From contig CAZHGD010000016.1 of the NCBI GenBank assembly GCA_964531735.1, forward strand, positions 3,663 to 67,662: a DNA stretch of 64,000 nucleotides, written 5' to 3'. This document shows, piece by piece, positions 1 through 9,108 of the stretch (its first letter is position 1; every line of letters starts with the position of its first letter). Made by a program: the position numbers and the translations under genes. A model generated the notes under the pieces. It did not search any database and had not been told where the DNA came from. It saw nothing but the letters and a program-made list of their open reading frames with translations. Source of the DNA: CAZHGD01 sp964531735 (lineage in GTDB: Bacteria; Armatimonadota; UBA10988).

Positions 1-2110
1 CGGTGCGCGCGATGATGTTGCCGTAGACCGTGGTGCCGCTGCTGTAGTCGTCCAGATAGACGCCCCAGGTGAAGTGCGGCGTGAGGATCTGGCCGTCGGG
101 TGTGGTGGCCAGGCCGACCGAGTCGAGAATCAGGTTGTAGCGCACCACGTTGCCGCTGTCACGGTGCTCATAGCCGAGGCTCTCGAAGGCGCCGGTGTCG
201 TTGGTCTCCAGATTCGTCCGCAGCAGCTCGTTGTACTCGGCCACGTTGCGGTGCGACAGCCGGTCCTCGCCCTGGCTCTTGAAGCTGATGGCGTACCGCG
301 GCGTGTCGGTGATGCGGTTGTGCGCGATGAGGTTGTCGCTGCCGTGGGTCAGGTAGACGCCGGCCACGTGCTTGTAGATCAGCCCGATGCGCTCGATGGT
401 GTTGCCGAGCACCCGGCAATGGTGCGGCTGGTCCTTGGTGCCGCCCACCAGGTGGACGCCGCCCTGACCCAGGTCGTGCATGGCGCAGCGGCGCACCTCG
501 AACTCGTGGGTACGCTGCTCCAGATGCACCCCATAGCCGCCGAGCCAGCCGAAGTCACAGCGGCTCACCCGGCAGTGCCGTGCCCCGGCGGCGCGGATGG
601 TGCCGTCGGATGGCGTGTAGTAGTCGGCGGTCAGGTGGTAGCCGGTGTCGCGGAACCGCAGCCCCTCGAAGCGTACATGCTCCACCCAGCGGTCCTTGGC
701 CGCCTCGCCCTGCAGGTCGATCAGCCGATCGAGCACGCCGGCGACTACCGGCTGCTTCGGGAAGTCGGGCGAAGCGGGCAGGTAGAGCAACTGGCCGGCC
801 TTGGTGTCGAGGAACCACTCGCCGGGCGCATCGAGGGCCTCGCGGACATTCTCGATGAAGTACCGGTTGCCCATGCGCACGTCCTGCGCCGCGCCCGCAC
901 CGGCGAAGTTCACCCGGTGGTTGGTAGCGTCGATGCTGCCGATGGGCACGATGGCATTCACCCAGCCCCAGGCGATGAAGATGTGGACTTCAGCGCCGCT
1001 GGCGTCGGCGATGGCCGGCAGTTCGCCGGGCCGGTACGTAAGGTGCGTGACGGTGCCGGGCGGTGTGGCCTGAGGCACGCGGATCTCGGGGCCTTGGTGC
1101 GTGTCGCAGGCCTCGGTCTGGATCAGCAGGTAGTGCTTGCCCGCCGCCGGCGGCTTGACGGTGAAGCTGCCCCACCAGGTGAAGTCGGTGATGCTCTGCT
1201 CGGGCTCCCACGCCGGGTCGTCGCAGAGCACGAAGGCGTCGAGGTTGAGCCCGCCGCCCTTGAGGTTGTGCCAACGCAGGACGTGCTCGCCGGCGGTGAG
1301 CGTCAGGCTGGCCGAGCGCGACCAGCGGAACTTGTCCCACCCACCGGTATCGGGCAGGTTCTGCAAGAGCGCATCGGCGCCGCCGTCCACCTGCAGTGCG
1401 CTGACGCCGCCCATTTCGGGTCGGCCGTAGTCGGTCATCTTGTGGCCGTAGCGCACCCACACGGTGTAGGTGCCAGCGGCCGGGACACGGACCTTCCAGG
1501 TCAGTTCGTCACCGACGTTGTGGACGTTGGCCACACCCACGCCGAAAGCCCCGCGCTCCCATGGCTCGCCGCCGTACTGCGCGAACAGCCAGCCCTTGGT
1601 GCGCGCATCCTGCGGGTCGGCGTTCGGGTGGCGGGCGCGAGTGGCCCACTGGTCGCCGACGCGGAGGGTGCGGAAGCGCAGCTTGCCCTCCCGCGCCGCG
1701 GGCAGGTCGGCCGCCCAGAGCCCGTCCGCCTGGCGCCGCCAGCCGGTGATCGGCACGCCGCCGCTGATGGTCGGCTGGGCCCCTTCGGCCGCGCGCCAGG
1801 TGATCGGGCACTCGGCCGTGCCTGAGTCCTCGGGGGTGAGCACCAGCGGCTGGCTCAGGTAGTGCGTGCCCTCGCTCAGGAGCACCTCGATCGGCTGCTG
1901 CAGCCCACCGCGCCTCAGTTCGCGCACCACGTCGCGCGCTCGTGGCAGCGTCGCCAGCGGTCCGTCGGTGGCCGCAGCGTTGGGTCGCGGCAAGCGGCCG
2001 GTCCATTGGTCGTCGCCCTGCGGCCAGACGTACAGGCGCAACGGTGCCGGCGCGGCCCCGGCGGCCACCGCGGCGCCGAGCGCCAGGGCGAGGTATCCGG
2101 CGTTCACCAT
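1..2110 (-). CDS. Secreted right-handed parallel beta-helix protein, 3' end cut by window edge
   Basis: Read from 2110 leftward the frame stays open to base 1, about 703 codons, and the C-terminus lies outside the window. The ATG at 2110-2108 is preceded by AGGAG. The product starts with a short hydrophobic signal peptide (ALALGAAVAAGAAPAP). Next comes a block typical of secreted beta-helix proteins, YVWPQGDDQWTGRLP, then a TLPRARDVVRELRR-type segment. A middle region of jelly-roll type (about residues 170-270) looks like an inserted carbohydrate-binding module. From about residue 430 on there are repeated short beta-helix rungs (for example HCRVLGNTIERIG and DNLIAHNRITDT). The same N-terminal block recurs in the LamG/beta-helix protein at 35254-38379, so the two are paralogous in that part. 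It probably binds or cleaves a polysaccharide outside the cell; no catalytic family can be assigned. It is divergent from the next gene. Confidence 0.85.
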   Translation of the reverse strand, partial: MVNAGYLALALGAAVAAGAAPAPLRLYVWPQGDDQWTGRLPRPNAAATDGPLATLPRARDVVRELRRGGLQQPIEVLLSEGTHYLSQPLVLTPEDSGTAECPITWRAAEGAQPTISGGVPITGWRRQADGLWAADLPAAREGKLRFRTLRVGDQWATRARHPNADPQDARTKGWLFAQYGGEPWERGAFGVGVANVHNVGDELTWKVRVPAAGTYTVWVRYGHKMTDYGRPEMGGVSALQVDGGADALLQNLPDTGGWDKFRWSRSASLTLTAGEHVLRWHNLKGGGLNLDAFVLCDDPAWEPEQSITDFTWWGSFTVKPPAAGKHYLLIQTEACDTHQGPEIRVPQATPPGTVTHLTYRPGELPAIADASGAEVHIFIAWGWVNAIVPIGSIDATNHRVNFAGAGAAQDVRMGNRYFIENVREALDAPGEWFLDTKAGQLLYLPASPDFPKQPVVAGVLDRLIDLQGEAAKDRWVEHVRFEGLRFRDTGYHLTADYYTPSDGTIRAAGARHCRVSRCDFGWLGGYGVHLEQRTHEFEVRRCAMHDLGQGGVHLVGGTKDQPHHCRVLGNTIERIGLIYKHVAGVYLTHGSDNLIAHNRITDTPRYAISFKSQGEDRLSHRNVAEYNELLRTNLETNDTGAFESLGYEHRDSGNVVRYNLILDSVGLATTPDGQILTPHFTWGVYLDDYSSGTTVYGNIIART

Positions 2111-2210
2111 GGGGGGCTCCTGTCCAGCCGGCTGTTCGTCACCGCGGTCGGGCTCCCTTCCGGTGAAGGGCGGGCCGTCGCTGTGGCGTATCCGTCAGCA
2201 GGAGGCAACG

Positions 2211-5039
2211 GTGCGGCGCGCATCAGCGAGTTTGGCATTGGCATGGTGGCTGGTCGTGGCCGCGGCCTGGGCCGACGGGCCCAACTTGCTGCCCGGCGAC
2301 ACCAGCTTCGAGGTGGGCGGCAGCGGTTTCCACCTGCGCACCGGTTTGGCCGGCGGCTGGTCGCGGCGCGCGGCGATCCGGCCCGACGGCGCCGCCGAAG
2401 GCCGCTGGTGCGTGCGCCTGGCCGCCGGTACCGAGCCCGTGCCCCCCGCGCTGGAGGTGCCGTGGGTGCGGCTGGCCCCGGGGCAGCCGCACGCGCTCTC
2501 GGCCTGGGTGCGTGCCGACCGACCGGGCCGGCGCGCCGCCTTCGATATCACCAACGCCGGTGGGCGCACGCAGACGACCACTTTCGCGGTGAGCGCCGAT
2601 TGGCGCCGCTACAGCGCCTCCTTCGACAGCTCGGAGGCGGCCGGCGGCTGGCACTGCTTCGCGCTGCGGCTGGGCACCGACGGTGCCGCGCCGGCGAGCG
2701 GCGAGCTGTGGATCGACGGGTTGCGTCTGGAGCGCGGCGAGGCGACGCCGTACGAGCCGCAGGCGGCCATTGGCGTCCATCCTGGAACCGCGCGCCGCCT
2801 GCGCCACGCCGGCGAGCGGGTCGACTTCAGCATCCACCTGCGCACGCCGGGCGCCACCGCGCCGGTGCCGGTCACCTGGCGCCTGGAGGATCCGTTCGGC
2901 ACGCTGCTGCGCGGCAGTCGCGAGGTCTGCACCATCGACGACGACGGCTACGGCGAGTTGGCGGTGGTCGACAAGAGCCTGCGGCCCGGCGCCTACCGGT
3001 TGGTGGCCGCCGCTGAGTTCGGTGACCAGGTGCTGTCCGGCCAGGCCACGGTCTTGGCGGTGGTGCCCAAGCTCGGCGACCCGGACCGCTGGTTCGGCGT
3101 CGAGGGTGCCGACGGGGCCACCGGGCAGACGGCGCTCGACCTGCTGCGCATCGGCCTGCACCGCGGTGTCGTTGGTCCCCGTGGGGACTGGCACCTGAGC
3201 GGGGCCCTGCGGCGCCGCCTGGAAGCCTATCTGCGTAACGGCGTCGAGGCGACGGGCTACCTGCCGCCGCCGGGCGGCACGCCGGCCGAGTACCAGCGCC
3301 TCGTCAGCGAGGTGGTGCACCGCGCGGACGGCTTGGTGCGCTGCTGGGAACCGCCGGGCGAGGCGACCGGTGCGACCTCGGAGGGTCAGGAAGCGGCTTG
3401 GCGGCGGGCGGCCTTCGATGGCGTGCGGCGCGGTGATCGGGGCGCCCGGTTGCTGGGCGTCCGGCTGCGCGCCGATGGTGACGAGCCGCCGCTGAGTGGG
3501 TTGGCGCGAGTGGCGGCCGAGGGTGGCCTGGCGTCCACCGACGCCGTCGGCCTGGAGTTGGGCGAAGGGCCGCCCGAGTTGGCCGGCGGCACGGGTCTGG
3601 CCGGATTGCTGGCGGCCATGCCGGGGCTGATGCGGGCCGGCGGCCCGACCAAGCCGATCGTGGTGACCGCCGCCGGTTGGCCGGCCGAGCCGTGGGAGGC
3701 ACCAGGTGCGCTGCCCACCCAGACCGCGCAGCGCGTGACGCCGCTGTTGCAGGCGTCGTACCTGGTGCGCGCGGTGCTCCTGGCGCGGGCTGGCGGTGCC
3801 AGTGCGTTCATCTACGGCGGCGCACCCCAGGCCGACCGCGCCGCGACCCTCACGGTCATGGCCGCCGGCGTCAGCCCCGACCTGTACGACTACACGGGCG
3901 CGCCGTTGCCCGCCGTGGCCGCCCTCGACCATGTGCTCGACCGCCTGCGCGGGCGCACGCTGGACCGTGCGGTGGCGCTTGGTCCCGGGGTGGTCTGCCA
4001 GGTGTGGCGCGGCCGACGGCCGATGGCCACTGTCTGGCAGGTTCGCCAGCCGGGCCAGCGGTTCACCTGGGCCGTGCCGCTGCCGCCGGGTGCTGTGCTG
4101 GTGATGGACATGTTCGGGCGCGCGGTGGGCACGCGTGCCGCAGCGGCCGAGACCCGCATCGAGCTGGGCGAGCACCCGGTCTTCGTGGAGTACCGCCCGG
4201 GCCACGGCGCCGCCTTCGTGTCGGCGCTGCAACGGTCGCACGTCGCCGGCCTGCCGCGCTTCGAGGTGGCCGTCGCCCCCCAGGCCGACGGACTCGGCGC
4301 GGCGGTGCGGAACGTGTCCGAGGTGTCGCTGACCGGCCGGTGCGAGGTGCACATCGCCGGCCGGCCGGTGGCGGGGACCTCGTTCGGGCCGCTGTCGGCC
4401 AGCCAGACGGAGTGCCGGCCGACCATCGCGCTCCAGGAGTTGCCGGCCGACCAGGAGTTGGCGGTCACCGTCCGCGGCGAGGCCGGTGGCGAGCAGCAGA
4501 CGGCGACCGGCACCGTACTGTGGCTGCCGTGCGGGCGCCAGGGCGGCGAGCCACGGTGGGTCAGCTTGCGCCGGCTGAGCTACGGCAGCGCCGCCACCGA
4601 CGCGGTGCCGCCGCGGTTCGCGCTGCACTGGGACGCCGCCGCGCTGGAGCTGCGCGTCGAGACCGCCGCCGCGCCGGCGGCCGGCGACCGCCTCGAGGTG
4701 CTGGTGGATCCCGAGCCCGCGTCCCATGCCTTCGTGGCCGGTGCCAGCGGCGATGAGCGCCGGCTCGTCGTGCAGCCGTCCACCGGGCAGGTCGTGGTGG
4801 GCGCGAGCCTGCTGGCCGAGCCGCTGGCCATCGAACGGGCCGAGCGGGCCACGCGGGTACGCTGCCGCCTCGACTGGCGGCGTCTGGGTCGGCAACCGAC
4901 AGCGGGGCAGATACTGGGCTTCGACCTGGCGGTCAGCGAGACCGCGGCCGACGGTGGCACATTGCGCGAGCGACGCTGGCGCGGCGCCTTGCCCACCCGG
5001 CGCGAGCCGCGTTATCTGGGCTGGCTGCGCTTGGAGTAA
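2211..5039 (+). CDS. Large secreted carbohydrate-binding / degenerate glycosidase-like protein with C-terminal CBM9-like domain
   Basis: About 942 residues. I start it at the GTG at 2211 because GGAGG lies five bases upstream and the start opens directly onto a signal peptide (ASLALAWWLVVAAAWA). Upstream in-frame codons would overlap the divergent gene and read as low-complexity Arg/Ala. After the signal comes a jelly-roll CBM (about 20-180, starting NLLPGDTSFEVG), then a beta-sandwich segment and an alpha/beta region of about 300 residues that may be a TIM barrel. I cannot find a convincing acid/base and nucleophile pair in it. The last 170 residues resemble a CBM9/DOMON-like module (FALHWDAAALELRVE, then RLEVLVDPEP). 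It ends in TAA at 5037-5039, four bases before the convergent gene. A polysaccharide-binding role is inferred; catalysis is uncertain. Confidence 0.82.
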   Translation: MRRASASLALAWWLVVAAAWADGPNLLPGDTSFEVGGSGFHLRTGLAGGWSRRAAIRPDGAAEGRWCVRLAAGTEPVPPALEVPWVRLAPGQPHALSAWVRADRPGRRAAFDITNAGGRTQTTTFAVSADWRRYSASFDSSEAAGGWHCFALRLGTDGAAPASGELWIDGLRLERGEATPYEPQAAIGVHPGTARRLRHAGERVDFSIHLRTPGATAPVPVTWRLEDPFGTLLRGSREVCTIDDDGYGELAVVDKSLRPGAYRLVAAAEFGDQVLSGQATVLAVVPKLGDPDRWFGVEGADGATGQTALDLLRIGLHRGVVGPRGDWHLSGALRRRLEAYLRNGVEATGYLPPPGGTPAEYQRLVSEVVHRADGLVRCWEPPGEATGATSEGQEAAWRRAAFDGVRRGDRGARLLGVRLRADGDEPPLSGLARVAAEGGLASTDAVGLELGEGPPELAGGTGLAGLLAAMPGLMRAGGPTKPIVVTAAGWPAEPWEAPGALPTQTAQRVTPLLQASYLVRAVLLARAGGASAFIYGGAPQADRAATLTVMAAGVSPDLYDYTGAPLPAVAALDHVLDRLRGRTLDRAVALGPGVVCQVWRGRRPMATVWQVRQPGQRFTWAVPLPPGAVLVMDMFGRAVGTRAAAAETRIELGEHPVFVEYRPGHGAAFVSALQRSHVAGLPRFEVAVAPQADGLGAAVRNVSEVSLTGRCEVHIAGRPVAGTSFGPLSASQTECRPTIALQELPADQELAVTVRGEAGGEQQTATGTVLWLPCGRQGGEPRWVSLRRLSYGSAATDAVPPRFALHWDAAALELRVETAAAPAAGDRLEVLVDPEPASHAFVAGASGDERRLVVQPSTGQVVVGASLLAEPLAIERAERATRVRCRLDWRRLGRQPTAGQILGFDLAVSETAADGGTLRERRWRGALPTRREPRYLGWLRLE

Positions 5040-5043
5040 CCCG

Positions 5044-7272
5044 TCAGCGCACTTGACCCAGGCGCTCCACCAACTCGTTCACCTTGGCCCGCCGGCCGGC
5101 CATGACGCGACCGTCGGTCGGGTAGACCGTCATCGAACGGAACACCGCCGGCTTCAGGTCGAGCGCGGCCTCCGCCTCGGCGCGCAGTACCGCGGGCAAC
5201 CGGTCACGCTGGGCGGCCAGGCGGTCGCGCAGCAGGACCAGGGCGTCGTGGTCTTCCAGGCCGTCGCGCAGGATGTCCAGCCGCAAGCTGCCCAGTGGCC
5301 CGTCCGGACCGGGGTACATCAGGTACCCGTCGCCGTTGCGGCCACCGTCGTTCCAGGCCACCGCGGGCCAGCGCTTGGCGGCCGGCACGGGCGACATGGT
5401 GCGGCCATCGAAGCCGGGCCAATGGTTCACGCCCCAGTAGAGCAGGCCCTGCACGCCGCGCGCGAACGACTGCCAGGCCAGCACGCGGTGCGCGGCGCCG
5501 GGCTGTTCCAGGAACAGGTTGGCCCACGGCGCACCGGGCCCGCAACAGACGTACCACCACACCTCTTCGCCGAGCTTGCGCCGCTCGGCGGCCACCTTCT
5601 CATCATACGACGGCGACAGCGGGCACCAGATGCCGATGCTGCCGTGCAAGCCTTCGTAGCCACCCGGCGTGGCGGTGATCAGCGTGCGCAGGCCGGGCCA
5701 GCCGGCGCGCGCCAGAGCATGGAAGCGCTTGATCTCGGCCAGCAGCGCCGCGTCGCGACCGGGTTCGTCATAGGCTTGCAGGTAGGCCTTGGCGGCCCAG
5801 CCGCGCGCGGTGAAGTGCTCGTGGGCGAGCTGGAAGAACCGCGTCACGGCGGCCGCGTAAGCCGGGCTGTTCAGGTCGAGGGTGACCGTGCTGGTCTGGC
5901 CGGTCTTCGGCTCGCGCACCGTGAACGAGCGGAAGTAGCTGCCGAACCAGTGGTCGTCGGCCACGTTGAACGCGCTCATGCCGCGCGCCATGCCGTAGGC
6001 GAGGTAGCGGTCCCACTCGGTCCAGTCCACGTTCAGTTCGCCGCTGGCCGCGCGCACCATCTGCACGAACGGCTGGTCGTGCCACTCGGCGGCGTCGATG
6101 GGCGCCAGGCGCGCGTCCAGACACCGATCCAGGTAGCGCGCGTAGGTGTCGAACGGCACCGCGGGCAGGCCGTACGCGTTGCGGATGGTATGCCGGAACA
6201 GCCAGAAGCTGGTTGGCAAGGTCGGCGTCAACGGCAGGGCGAAGTCGTAGACGCGCAGGACCACCGGCAGCACCGCCGTCTGGCCCGCGGCTGAGACGGT
6301 GAGCTGTCCGCGGTACTCGCCCGCGGGCTGCCGTTCGCGCGGCACGCGGACGGTGACCTGGAGCAGCGGATAGCCCTGACGCGGGGCGCGGAACGGCTGC
6401 TGCTCGAGCAGTGGGTCGGGCACCCAGGTGTTGACCTTGACCGACTCGACCCAACTGACCTGGCAGTGCTCGCGGTCGAGCCGCGCGCCGCCCGGGCCGG
6501 TCAGCGTGCTCAGCCGCGCGGTCAGTGGCGCGTCACCCAGGCCGAGCACCACCGCGCCGAACGATTCCGCCTCGCCGCGGGCAGCGCCGAGGCGGACACT
6601 CGTGGCCTGCTCCAGTTCGGCCCAGCGCTCGGCGCCGGCCAACTCGGCCAGTGTGGCGCGCTCCGAAGGTCGTAGCGCCCGTAGCGCCAGCGGTCCGGCG
6701 GCGAAGCGCTCGCGCGCAGTGGCCTCGCGCGCCTTCAGCGCCGCCTGCAACTCGGCGGCTGGTCCGAGCCAGACATCGTCGAACCAGGCCGTGCCGATCA
6801 ACGACTGCGCGCGGAGCTGCACCTCGAACTTCACCGTGCCCGCGGGCGGCGTGAAGGTGTACTCGAAGCGCGCCCACTCCGGTGCGAGCGGCAGCGCGGT
6901 TTCCCAGGCGGAGAGCACCTTGCCGTCGGCGCCGACGTAGTAGACCACCGGATGCGCCACACCCTCGGTGTCGCTGCGGTACCAGCCGCCGAGGCGGTAC
7001 GGCTCGCCCGGCGTGACCTTCTCGCTGCGGTACTGCCGGCCCATGAAGTAGTCGCCGGTGGTGGTCAGCTTCACGCGCAGACAACGCTCGCCGCTGTGCG
7101 CTCCGCCCTGCTGCCAGACCGCCTCACCTTCGCCACGGCCCTCCATGCCCAAGTGCCAGTCCTGCGGCCGGCCATCGCGGGCCAGTTCGAAGCCCGGATT
7201 GGTCAGCCAGTTCGGATCGTCGGCCACGGCGGCCGACACGGCGAGCGCGAGCAGCAAGGCAAGGCGAGGCAT
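5044..7272 (-). CDS. Secreted GH123/DUF4091-like glycoside hydrolase with N-terminal CBM
   Basis: 742 residues with a clean signal peptide (MPRLALLLALAVSAAVA) and GGAG six bases before the ATG at 7272. Residues about 20-170 form a CBM4/9-like jelly roll (NWLTNPGFELARDG at the start, AWFDDVWLGP at the end). A beta-sandwich follows (about 200-345), then a TIM-barrel domain of the DUF4091/GH123 type (about 350-720). The adjacent acidic pair in AYDEP (Asp502-Glu503) matches the Asp-Glu pair that GH123 N-acetyl-beta-galactosaminidases use in substrate-assisted catalysis. The C-terminal ILRDGLEDHDALVLL helix is characteristic of DUF4091 proteins. It probably removes N-acetylhexosamine residues from extracellular glycans, though substrate specificity is inferred from the family only. 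A second copy of this architecture, interrupted by a stop codon, lies at 58960-62223. Confidence 0.9.
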   Translation of the reverse strand: MPRLALLLALAVSAAVADDPNWLTNPGFELARDGRPQDWHLGMEGRGEGEAVWQQGGAHSGERCLRVKLTTTGDYFMGRQYRSEKVTPGEPYRLGGWYRSDTEGVAHPVVYYVGADGKVLSAWETALPLAPEWARFEYTFTPPAGTVKFEVQLRAQSLIGTAWFDDVWLGPAAELQAALKAREATARERFAAGPLALRALRPSERATLAELAGAERWAELEQATSVRLGAARGEAESFGAVVLGLGDAPLTARLSTLTGPGGARLDREHCQVSWVESVKVNTWVPDPLLEQQPFRAPRQGYPLLQVTVRVPRERQPAGEYRGQLTVSAAGQTAVLPVVLRVYDFALPLTPTLPTSFWLFRHTIRNAYGLPAVPFDTYARYLDRCLDARLAPIDAAEWHDQPFVQMVRAASGELNVDWTEWDRYLAYGMARGMSAFNVADDHWFGSYFRSFTVREPKTGQTSTVTLDLNSPAYAAAVTRFFQLAHEHFTARGWAAKAYLQAYDEPGRDAALLAEIKRFHALARAGWPGLRTLITATPGGYEGLHGSIGIWCPLSPSYDEKVAAERRKLGEEVWWYVCCGPGAPWANLFLEQPGAAHRVLAWQSFARGVQGLLYWGVNHWPGFDGRTMSPVPAAKRWPAVAWNDGGRNGDGYLMYPGPDGPLGSLRLDILRDGLEDHDALVLLRDRLAAQRDRLPAVLRAEAEAALDLKPAVFRSMTVYPTDGRVMAGRRAKVNELVERLGQVR

Positions 7273-7358
7273 GGTGGTCTCCGCGAGCGGGTTCGGCGCG
7301 GCACCGGAGAGCCCTTCCGCGCGAAGGACATCGGCCGCGTGGCGCCAACGCTGGTCCC

Positions 7359-8936
7359 ATGAACAACTTGCTGGCTGTTGCCGCCTGCCAACTCACCGCC
7401 ACGCTGCCGCCGGCCACGGTGCCCGGCGTGGTCATCAGCCACGTGCCTGCGTCCACGGGCAGCTACGTCGGCTCGCCGTCCATCGCCATTCTGCCCAATG
7501 GTGACTACGTGGCGTCGCACGACCTGTTCGGTCCGCAGACGACCGAGCACCAGCGTGCCATGACGCTGGTCTTTCGCTCGACGGACCGTGGCCGCACCTG
7601 GACGCGCCTCAGCGAGGTCAACGGTGCGTTCTGGTCGTCGCTGTTCGTACACCGCGGCGCGCTCTACATGCTGGGGCCCGAGCGGCACCACGGCAACGTG
7701 GTCATCCGCCGCTCGGTGGACGGTGGCGCCACCTGGACCACACCGGTCGATGACCGCACCGGTCGGCTGACGACCAACGAGCAGTACCATTGCGCGCCGA
7801 TGCCGGTGATCGAGCACGCCGGCCGGCTGTGGCGGGCCTTCGAGCGGCGCGACCCGCCGCAAGGGTGGGGCCTCACCTACTGCGCCGGCATGTTCAGCGC
7901 ACCGGTCGACGCCGATCTGCTGCGCGCCGACAGTTGGACCCTCAGCAACTTCCTGCCGAGCGACCAGCGCTGGCATGGTGGTCAGTGGGGCGGCTGGCTG
8001 GAAGGCAATGCCGTGGTGACGCGCGACGGCCACATCGTCGATGTGCTGCGCGTGGACACGCCCCGCTGCCCCGAACAGGCGGCCATCGTCGAGATCAGCG
8101 ACGACGGCCGCACCGCCCGCTTCGACCCGGCGACCGGGCTGGTCGACTTCCCGGGCGGCGCGAAGAAGTTCTGCATCCGCTACGACGCCAAGAGCGACCG
8201 CTACTGGTCGCTGGCGACCATCGTGCCTGAGCGGCACCAACTGGCCGGCGGGCCCGCGGGCGTGCGCAACACGTTGGCGCTGACCTGCTCGCGCGACCTG
8301 CGCTCGTGGACCGTGCGGTGCGTGCTGCTCTACCACCCCGACATCGGCGCGCACGGCTTCCAGTACGTCGACTGGGTGTTCGACGGTGACGACGTCGTGG
8401 CCGCTTGCCGGACCGGCTACGACGACGGGTTGGGCGGCGCGCACAATGCGCACGACGCCAACTACCTCACTTGCCACCGCATCGCGCGCTTCCGCGAGCT
8501 GACCATGGCCGACTCGGTGCCGTTCACCGATCTGCCGCCGGTGACCGCGACCGTCGGTCTGCTGCACGTCACGGGGCGCGGTTGGCAGCTCAGCCGCCTG
8601 GCCGACGGCGAGGCCGCGTTCGGCAACCGGGCGTACGTCTGGGACGGGGTGCCCGCGGCGTACCGCGGTTGGCAGTTCACGCGCACCAACGGCGGGCAGC
8701 CGGCCGCGATCGCCGTGACGGCCAAGTCCGACACGACCGTTCATCTGGCGACGGCCATCGGCCCCAAGGCGGTCGACCTGCCGGGCTGGGAGCTGGTACC
8801 CGGCGTGGAGTTCCGCTACAACGACGCGCATCGGACGGCCCTGCGCGTCTACCGGCGCGCGATCAGGTCGGGTGAGACGGTGGCGTTGCCGCAGGGCAAC
8901 TGGACGGGTTCGCTGGCGCTGCTGCCGGTGCCGTAG
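7359..8936 (+). CDS. Sialidase-like (BNR/Asp-box) beta-propeller protein
   Basis: 525 residues. Two textbook Asp-boxes are visible, STDRGRTW (residues 74-81) and SVDGGATW (119-126). These mark a six-bladed beta-propeller of the sialidase superfamily. The N-terminus (MNNLLAVAACQLTATLPP) is only weakly signal-like and no good ribosome binding site precedes the ATG at 7359, so the exact start is uncertain. Asp-box proteins without further evidence may be sialidases, other exo-glycosidases or simply binding proteins; I cannot locate the arginine triad by eye. It is transcribed divergently from the GH123-like gene and convergently with the PHP lipoprotein gene, with a strong hairpin between them. 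Given the neighbours, an exo-acting glycan enzyme is the most likely role. Confidence 0.82.
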   Translation: MNNLLAVAACQLTATLPPATVPGVVISHVPASTGSYVGSPSIAILPNGDYVASHDLFGPQTTEHQRAMTLVFRSTDRGRTWTRLSEVNGAFWSSLFVHRGALYMLGPERHHGNVVIRRSVDGGATWTTPVDDRTGRLTTNEQYHCAPMPVIEHAGRLWRAFERRDPPQGWGLTYCAGMFSAPVDADLLRADSWTLSNFLPSDQRWHGGQWGGWLEGNAVVTRDGHIVDVLRVDTPRCPEQAAIVEISDDGRTARFDPATGLVDFPGGAKKFCIRYDAKSDRYWSLATIVPERHQLAGGPAGVRNTLALTCSRDLRSWTVRCVLLYHPDIGAHGFQYVDWVFDGDDVVAACRTGYDDGLGGAHNAHDANYLTCHRIARFRELTMADSVPFTDLPPVTATVGLLHVTGRGWQLSRLADGEAAFGNRAYVWDGVPAAYRGWQFTRTNGGQPAAIAVTAKSDTTVHLATAIGPKAVDLPGWELVPGVEFRYNDAHRTALRVYRRAIRSGETVALPQGNWTGSLALLPVP

Positions 8937-9016
8937 TCCGGACCGATCCGATCGGCCAAGGCGCGCTCCGGCAAGGCTGCCGGACAAGCCGAGGGCGGAA
9001 GTGGGGTGGTGGTCCG

Positions 9017-9068
9017 GGCGGGCTTGTCGCCTCGATCCGGAGCTGGCCGGCGGGGCGACAAGCCCGCC
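9017..9068. terminator. Bidirectional hairpin between convergent genes
   Basis: Bases 9017-9031 (GGCGGGCTTGTCGCC) and 9054-9068 are exact reverse complements, a perfect 15-bp stem with a 22-base loop. It lies between the stop codons of two convergent genes (8936 on plus, 9109 on minus), so it can end transcripts from both sides. There is no clear T-run, which is common in very GC-rich genomes. Confidence 0.6.
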
Positions 9069-9108
9069 GAGCACAGCCTGCCGGGCTCGTGGTTACTGGC
9101 GTTGGCCG

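Noticed and set aside
74..1825. Long open frame on the plus strand over the left-edge beta-helix gene
   Set aside because: Its protein is low-complexity Ala/Val/Gly/Arg with no domain, while the minus strand encodes a recognisable beta-helix protein with signal peptide and ribosome binding site. Long antisense frames are expected at this GC content.
2223..4895. 890-codon minus-strand open frame
   Set aside because: Antisense shadow of the 2211-5039 gene; Arg/Gly/Gln-rich with no family features.
7203..9074. 623-codon minus-strand open frame
   Set aside because: Lies across the sialidase-like gene and the terminator hairpin; composition is that of a shadow frame.
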